Assembly: GCA_905221605.1 (NCBI GenBank)
Contig: CAJNDS010002224.1
Location: 1,015,023-1,079,022 of the forward strand
DNA: 64,000 nucleotides
Reading direction: 5' to 3'
From: Symbiodinium natans
Lineage: Eukaryota; Sar; Dinophyceae; Suessiales; Symbiodiniaceae
The position numbers and the translations under genes were made by a program. Of the stretch, positions 59,217 through 64,000 are shown piece after piece (the stretch's first letter is position 1; the number at the start of each line of letters is the position of its first letter). Under the pieces are notes generated by a model. It searched no databases, was not told the DNA's origin, and was given only the letters and a program-made list of their open reading frames with translations.

Positions 59217-59380
59217 GACCCACGAGTACCCTAGGAATAGAAAGGATGCTCCTTTGCGGTTTAAAGGGGCATAAGGGAACCGAAGGGTTAAAAGGAGTAT
59301 AAGGGAACCTAAGCCTTAAAAGGAGTATAAGGGAACCTCAGCCTTAAAACAGGGAGTACGGGCCGTCTCTGGGTCCTAGA
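59217..59380 (+). mobile_element. MITE family A copy with internal triplication
   Basis: Has the family A ends (AGACCCACGAGTACCCTAGG ... GGGTCCTAG), but the phrase TATAAGGGAACC plus flanks is present three times inside. Confidence 0.8.
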
Positions 59381-59792
59381 AAATTTGCCCCCAAATATTG
59401 GAGGCCCGCAAGAAGAGCTTGAGCTCGCGAAAGGGAAAGTGCAGCTGAAGGTTCGTCGATTCGCCACGCTATTTCTCAGCGTTTAGGGTTTAGGGTTTAG
59501 GGTTTAGGGTTTCGGATTTAGTTAGGGTCTAGGGTTCTTATCTTGGTAGCCCAGCAACCATGTCACAATTAGGGTACCCTTTCTGGTGTTGGTTGCATGT
59601 AATTATAAGGTACCCAGAACCCCCCCTAAAACCTAAACCCTGAAAGACTCTAAAGCCCCCAAAATCCCCCAAAAAAGCCCCCTAAATAATGCCCCACCCC
59701 AGCACACACCTGAACCCCAAAATGACCCGATGCTTCCCTAAACACACATAGCAAAGCGCACTTGAGAGCAACCCTAAACCCTAAACCCTAAA

Positions 59793-59929
59793 GCCTTGAG
59801 ATCAACAACAAAGACGGCGCCTTACTGGCTTTGGGGCATTCACCGTCCAAGGCGCGGGAGATGGTGAAGGAAGTCAACCACCTCTTTGGGAAGCTGCTCG
59901 ACCTGTCGAGGGCAAGCCTCAAGTTTGTG
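59793..59929 (+). other. plus-strand exon-like island
   Basis: About 45 codons open on the plus strand with strong G/C third positions, reading SPSKAREMVKEVNHLFGKLL. The minus frame is far less protein-like. It would imply a gene of opposite orientation upstream. Unidentified. Confidence 0.45.
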
Positions 59930-60006
59930 GTTTAGGGCTTAGGGTCTAGGGCTTACGGTTTAGAGTTTAGAGTTTAGGGTTTAGGGGTTTAGGGTTTATG
60001 GTTTAG

Positions 60007-60285
60007 GGTTGAGGGTTGAGGGTTGAGGGAGGGTTGAGGGAGGGTTGAGGGAGGGTTGAGGGAGGGTTGAGGGAGGGTTGAGGGAGGGTTGAGGGAGGGT
60101 TGAGGAGGGTGAGGGAGGTTGAGGGAGGGTTGAGGGGAGGGTTGAGGGAGGGTTTGAGGGAGGGTTGAGGGAGGGTTGAGGGGAGGGGTGAGGGAGGGTT
60201 GGGGTGAGGGTTGAGGGAGGGGAGGGTTGAGGGTTGAGGGTTGAGGGTGAGGGTTGAGGGAGGGTTGAGGGTTTGAGGATTTTTT

Positions 60286-60366
<81 letters not shown>

Positions 60367-60372
60367 GGTTGG
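60007..60372 (+). repeat. TTGAGGG array with GGGA inserts
   Basis: First half is an 11-bp unit (TTGAGGGAGGG), second half a pure 7-bp TTGAGGG unit. Confidence 0.96.
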
Positions 60373-60684
60373 GGGTTGACCCAGAAAGCAGAACCCCCAA
60401 ATAGTAGATACCCTATACTACTATCGGGTCATTTTTTTCAACCCACAAGGGGATCTACTTTTTTTGGATCCAGGGGTTTGGAACCCTAAACCCTAAACCC
60501 TAAACCCTAAACCCTAAACCCTAAACCCTAAACCCTAAACCCTAAACCCTAAACCACCCCCCGAGCACCCTGCAGACTCTTCGCTTGCCTTCAAGGCGGA
60601 GAAAGGCTGCACGGCTGGGCTGGGTGCCGGCCTGCGGTGATAGGGTTTAGGGTTTAGGGTTTAGGGTTTAGGATTTAGGGTTTA

Positions 60685-61012
60685 GGGTCTAGGCTTTAGG
60701 CTTTAGGCTTTAGGCTGTAGGCTGTAGGCTGTAGGCTTTAGGCTTTAGGCTTTAGGCTTTAGGCTTTAGGCTTTAGGCTTTAGGCTTTAGGCTTTAGGCT
60801 TTAGGCTTTAGGCTTTAGGCTTTAGGCTTTAGGCTTTAGGCTTTAGGCTTTAGGCTTTAGGCTTTAGGCTTTAGGCTTTAGGCTTTAGGCTTTAGGCTTA
60901 GGCTTTAGGCTTTAGGCTTTAGGCTTTAGGCTTTAGGCTTTAGGCTTTAGGCTTTAGGCTTTAGGCTTTAGGCTTTAGGCTTTAGGCTTTAGGGTTCGGC
61001 TTTAGGCTTTAG
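60685..61012 (+). repeat. TTTAGGC variant array
   Basis: About 45 copies of TTTAGGC flanked by TTTAGGG. The variant block is almost free of the parental unit. Confidence 0.97.
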
Positions 61013-61621
61013 GGTTTAGGGTTTAGGGTTTAGGGTTTAGGGTGTAGGGTCTAGGGTCTAGGGGTTAGGGTTTAGGGGTTAGGGTTTAGGGTTTAGGGTT
61101 TTGACTGTTTAGGGCTTGGCTGGGTATGGGGATTGAGGGCTTCAAGGGTTCAGGGTTACAGGGTTACCCTGGCAAAAGAGCAAAGTCAAACCTCAAAATG
61201 ACCCTCTGAAACCCTTTAACCCTAAACCCTAAACCCCCAAACTCCACCTTCCGAACCCTACGGCTCCTACATCCCAAGCCCCAATCCCTAAACCCTAAGC
61301 CCTAAACCCTAAAACCTAAATCCTGAGCCCTAAACCCTGAAGCCTAAGCCCTAAATCCTAAACCCTAAAACCTAAATCCTGAGCCCTAAACCCTAAACCC
61401 TAAACCCTAACCCCGAAACCCTAAGCTAAACCCTCATGTCATGGTTGTGGCTCTAGCATCATAGCGTATCGAATCGCTAATTTTTCCAATTGGTAATTTA
61501 TTCTGTAGTTCAGTCTCCAAGTGGATGCTTCGAGACCGTCCGAGTGACTGTTTGCATAAACCCTAGACCCCAAACCCTAAACCTTAAACCCTAAACCCTA
61601 AACCCCAAGCCCCAAGCCCCA

Positions 61622-61706
61622 GTGAAGGTGGCGGGCCTCGAGAAGCCTTGGCTGAACAGCCGCTCCGCCAGGGGCGTAAGCGCGCGGCGCGTCACTGGCA
61701 AGGCTG
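61622..61706 (-). other. exon-like island
   Basis: Minus strand reads TRRALTPLAERLFSQGFSR. Protein-like and bracketed by CCCTAAA and TTTAGGG arrays. Unidentified. Confidence 0.38.
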
Positions 61707-62024
61707 TGTATGTTTAGGGTCTTTAGGGTTTAGGGTTTAGGGTTTCGAGTTTAGGGTTAGAGGGTATGTAGGCCCTTTACGGGATGTTATAGGGCACCTC
61801 ATATTCACCCATTCCCTACTGACCGACTGTAAGAAGGAAGCTAGTCGAGGGATGACGACATAGCTTAGTGGATATGGAGTCGTCCTTGCAGCGCTTCACA
61901 GAGTTTAGAGTTTAGGGTTTAGGGTTGAGGGTTTAGGGTTTAGGGTTTAGGGTTTAGGGTTTAGGGTTTAGGGTTTAGGGTTTAGGGTTTAGGGTTTAGG
62001 GTTTAGGGTTTAGGGTTTCCGTGC

Positions 62025-62142
62025 AAGTGGAACACGCCTCCTTACAATGCCGCGCGCCTCGACGCTTCCGCAGCGCAGCCGCACCGAGCACCGCCAGGGC
62101 ACTCGCCGTAGGCAGGCTCAGAGTTCGGGAGCGCCTCGCCCT
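62025..62142 (-). other. exon-like island
   Basis: Minus strand reads SALAVLGAAALRKRRGARHC, a hydrophobic stretch followed by a basic patch, as in targeting leaders. The plus strand is open too. Confidence 0.3.
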
Positions 62143-62939
62143 AAACCCTAAACCCTAAACCCTAAACCCTAAACCCTAAACCCTCGGCCGAGTTTAGGTT
62201 TCAAGGCTTGGATGCTACACTTCAGTCCTTGTCAAAAACAACTACGGCATTCTTGGGGGTCAGGGCTTAAGGTTTTCCGGCTTAAGGCTTAGGGTTTAGG
62301 GTTTAGGGTTTAGGGTTTAGGGTTTAGGGATTAGGGTTTAGGGTTTAGGGTTTAGGGTTTAGGGTTTAGGGTTTAGGGTTTGGGGATTAGGGTTTAGGGT
62401 TTAGGGTTTAGGGTTTAGGGTTTTGGGGCTTAGGGTCCCACCCTCAAGGGACCCCGAACTGAGAGCATGTCGAAGTTGTGCCTTCATTTTGTTTGGCTCC
62501 TGGCTTCATGGCTCCCAAGAAAGCCTTGCAATAATGTCGGCTTAGGGTTTAGGGTTTAGGGTTTAGGGTTTAGGGTTTAGGGTTTAGGGTTTAAGGTTTA
62601 GGGTTTAGGGCTTAGGGCTTAGGGTTTCGGGTTTAGGTTGAGGGTTTAGGGATAATATCCCATGGTCTACGGTCAACCCCGAAAGCCCGATCCCGACCTC
62701 AAACCACCGAAGCCCTACTATTTGCTGAAGAACAGGGTTTAGGGTTTAGGGTTCAGGGTTTAGGCTTTAGGGTTTAGGGTTTAGGGTTTAGGGTTTAGGG
62801 TTTAGGGTTTAGGGTTTAGGGTTTAGGGTTTAGGGTTTAGGGTTTAGGGTTTGGGGTTTAGGCTTTAGGGTTGAGGGTTTAGGGTTTAGGGTTTAGGGTT
62901 TAGGCCCCAACTTGAGGAGACCCCAACAAAGTGGAGAAT

Positions 62940-63600
62940 ACTAATCCTCTTTTTTTTTGGCGGGGGGGGGGGGGGTCTTTTCAGCAAAGAGTAGAGCCCG
63001 AAAAGTGGTCATCTTCAATAACCCCTGAAAGTCCTCATTCTTATCTGGGGTATCTTAAGGGGTACTTGACGGGCTCGAGGTAAAACTAGTTAAACCCCAA
63101 AACCCTCTCTGCCTGGAAAAGCCTCGTGGCTTGGACGTCGAGGCTGGCGGGCGTAGTGGCCGCACACACGACGCCTGGACATACCCATAAATCGTAACTG
63201 CAACTGTGCAAGCACGAAAATCTCTTGCACACTCAAAACGCAATCCGAAACAGCGGACGCACGAATGCTCGCGTGAAAAAAACAAACATCGAAAACCTAC
63301 GTTTTTGCTGTTTAAAAGTTACATACAAAACGAGGTGGCGAAAACGAGTGGTCCTCCTATGCCAAACGCGCAAGTCAGCAAAAAAGAATATGAACGGTTT
63401 TAGCAGCGTGGGGCGGCTTGCTGAGGGGTCCCTCGCTATCGCGCAAACCCCCAATTTAATCCCTTCCCCTATTCTTAAACCCACCCCCCACCCCCTAACA
63501 CTAATATAACTCAGGGTAGGGGGGAGGGGCGTTAAATACCTCCCATACAGTCTAACAGCATACTCTCACTGTCAGGAGTATTTATTATTAGGCGGGTAAG
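62940..63600. other. repeat-poor unique stretch, no gene recognised
   Basis: About 650 bp without telomeric units. Overlapping short frames occur on both strands with no recognisable product. A G-run follows T8 at about 62950. Could be regulatory or intergenic. Confidence 0.35.
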
Positions 63601-64000
63601 GGGGGGAGTTTATACTACCCTAAACCCTAAACCCTAAACCCTAAGAGGGAGGGGTCTAGCACCTTTACGGTGCCTCGCGCCTTGCCGCAACTCGGCGCAG
63701 GAAGCTCGAGAGCAGCCATGACCCAAGGGACAGGGCTTTCGGCGGCCGCAATTAAACAGATGAGCCCAGTATGGGACTCACCTAAACCCTAAACCCTAAA
63801 CCCTAAACCCTAAACCCTAAACCCTAAACCCTAAACCCTAAACCCTAAACCCTAAACCCTAAACCCTAAACCCTACACCTGAACCCCTACATCCCTAAAC
63901 CATGGGATGCCGTGGGAAAACTCCATGTTTTGTCAAGCCACGCTGCGTCGCGGCCCGAGTCCATGAGTTCCCTGTTGGTTTAGGGATTGTAGGGTGTAGG

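Larger units (their letters stand above)
1..64000. repeat. dispersed interstitial telomeric arrays (TTTAGGG/CCCTAAA), whole window
   Basis: Arrays of 3 to about 55 units occur roughly every 300-600 bp, in both orientations, from end to end. They occupy most of the non-coding sequence and abut many exon ends. Because orientation alternates and unique DNA continues on both sides, this is not a chromosome terminus. Confidence 0.98.

Noticed and set aside
59996-60400. 134-codon Pro-Ser-Thr-Leu-Asn repeat frame
   Set aside because: Translation of the TTGAGGG array.
1-64000. tRNA, rRNA or snRNA genes
   Set aside because: No cloverleaf, rRNA core or snRNA motif was recognised while reading both strands; a covariance-model search was not possible.

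Overview
This is eukaryotic nuclear DNA, most probably from a dinoflagellate or a close alveolate. The reasons are the plant/alveolate telomere unit TTTAGGG scattered internally in hundreds of short arrays in both orientations, coding codons rich in third-position G/C, very small exons, and splice donors that are often GC or GA rather than GT with acceptors of the AG|G type. There is no bacterial gene structure. Long open frames are almost absent, and nearly all frames above 60 codons are microsatellite or telomere-repeat translations.

The main content is one minus-strand gene spread over about 44 kb (about 57.3 kb down to 12.9 kb). I could assemble it exon by exon because short unique islands between repeat arrays, read on the minus strand, give successive pieces of an ABC1/AarF/ADCK-type atypical kinase (UbiB family; the plastid ABC1K type is the closest by recall). 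The model has 45 exons of 18 to 96 nt (about 2.45 kb coding, roughly 5.5% of the span). All but one of the 44 junctions keep the reading frame. It covers the N-terminal KxGQ region (here K-I-M-Q), the Ala-rich ASASVGQVY loop, VAVKVQRP with the invariant Lys, EELDY, EWLPGKKL, HG|DPHPGN, a DYG in place of DFG, LIIRALATLEG, YIARRLLTDD and the C-terminal helical region. The 5' start, the 3' end and one junction near 39-41 kb are unresolved.

Layout: 0-12.8 kb holds telomeric arrays with unidentified exon-like islands (a C-terminal extension or a downstream gene). 12.9-57.3 kb is the kinase gene. 57.3-64 kb holds further repeat arrays with unidentified islands, perhaps the 5' leader of this gene or a neighbour. 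Introns consist of TTTAGGG/CCCTAAA arrays, degenerate sister arrays (TTTGGGG, TTGAGGG, TTTAGGC, GAGTTTAG, TTTATAGGG), at least a dozen families of 90-160 bp palindromic MITE-like elements, and one 1.9 kb element with inverted ends at 15673-17547. In several cases a telomeric array sits at the centre of a MITE palindrome, which suggests breakage at the hairpin centre and healing by telomere-repeat addition.

All work was done by eye. Exon boundaries were chosen by frame, family resemblance and AG/GT-GC-GA rules. No transcript or database search was available.
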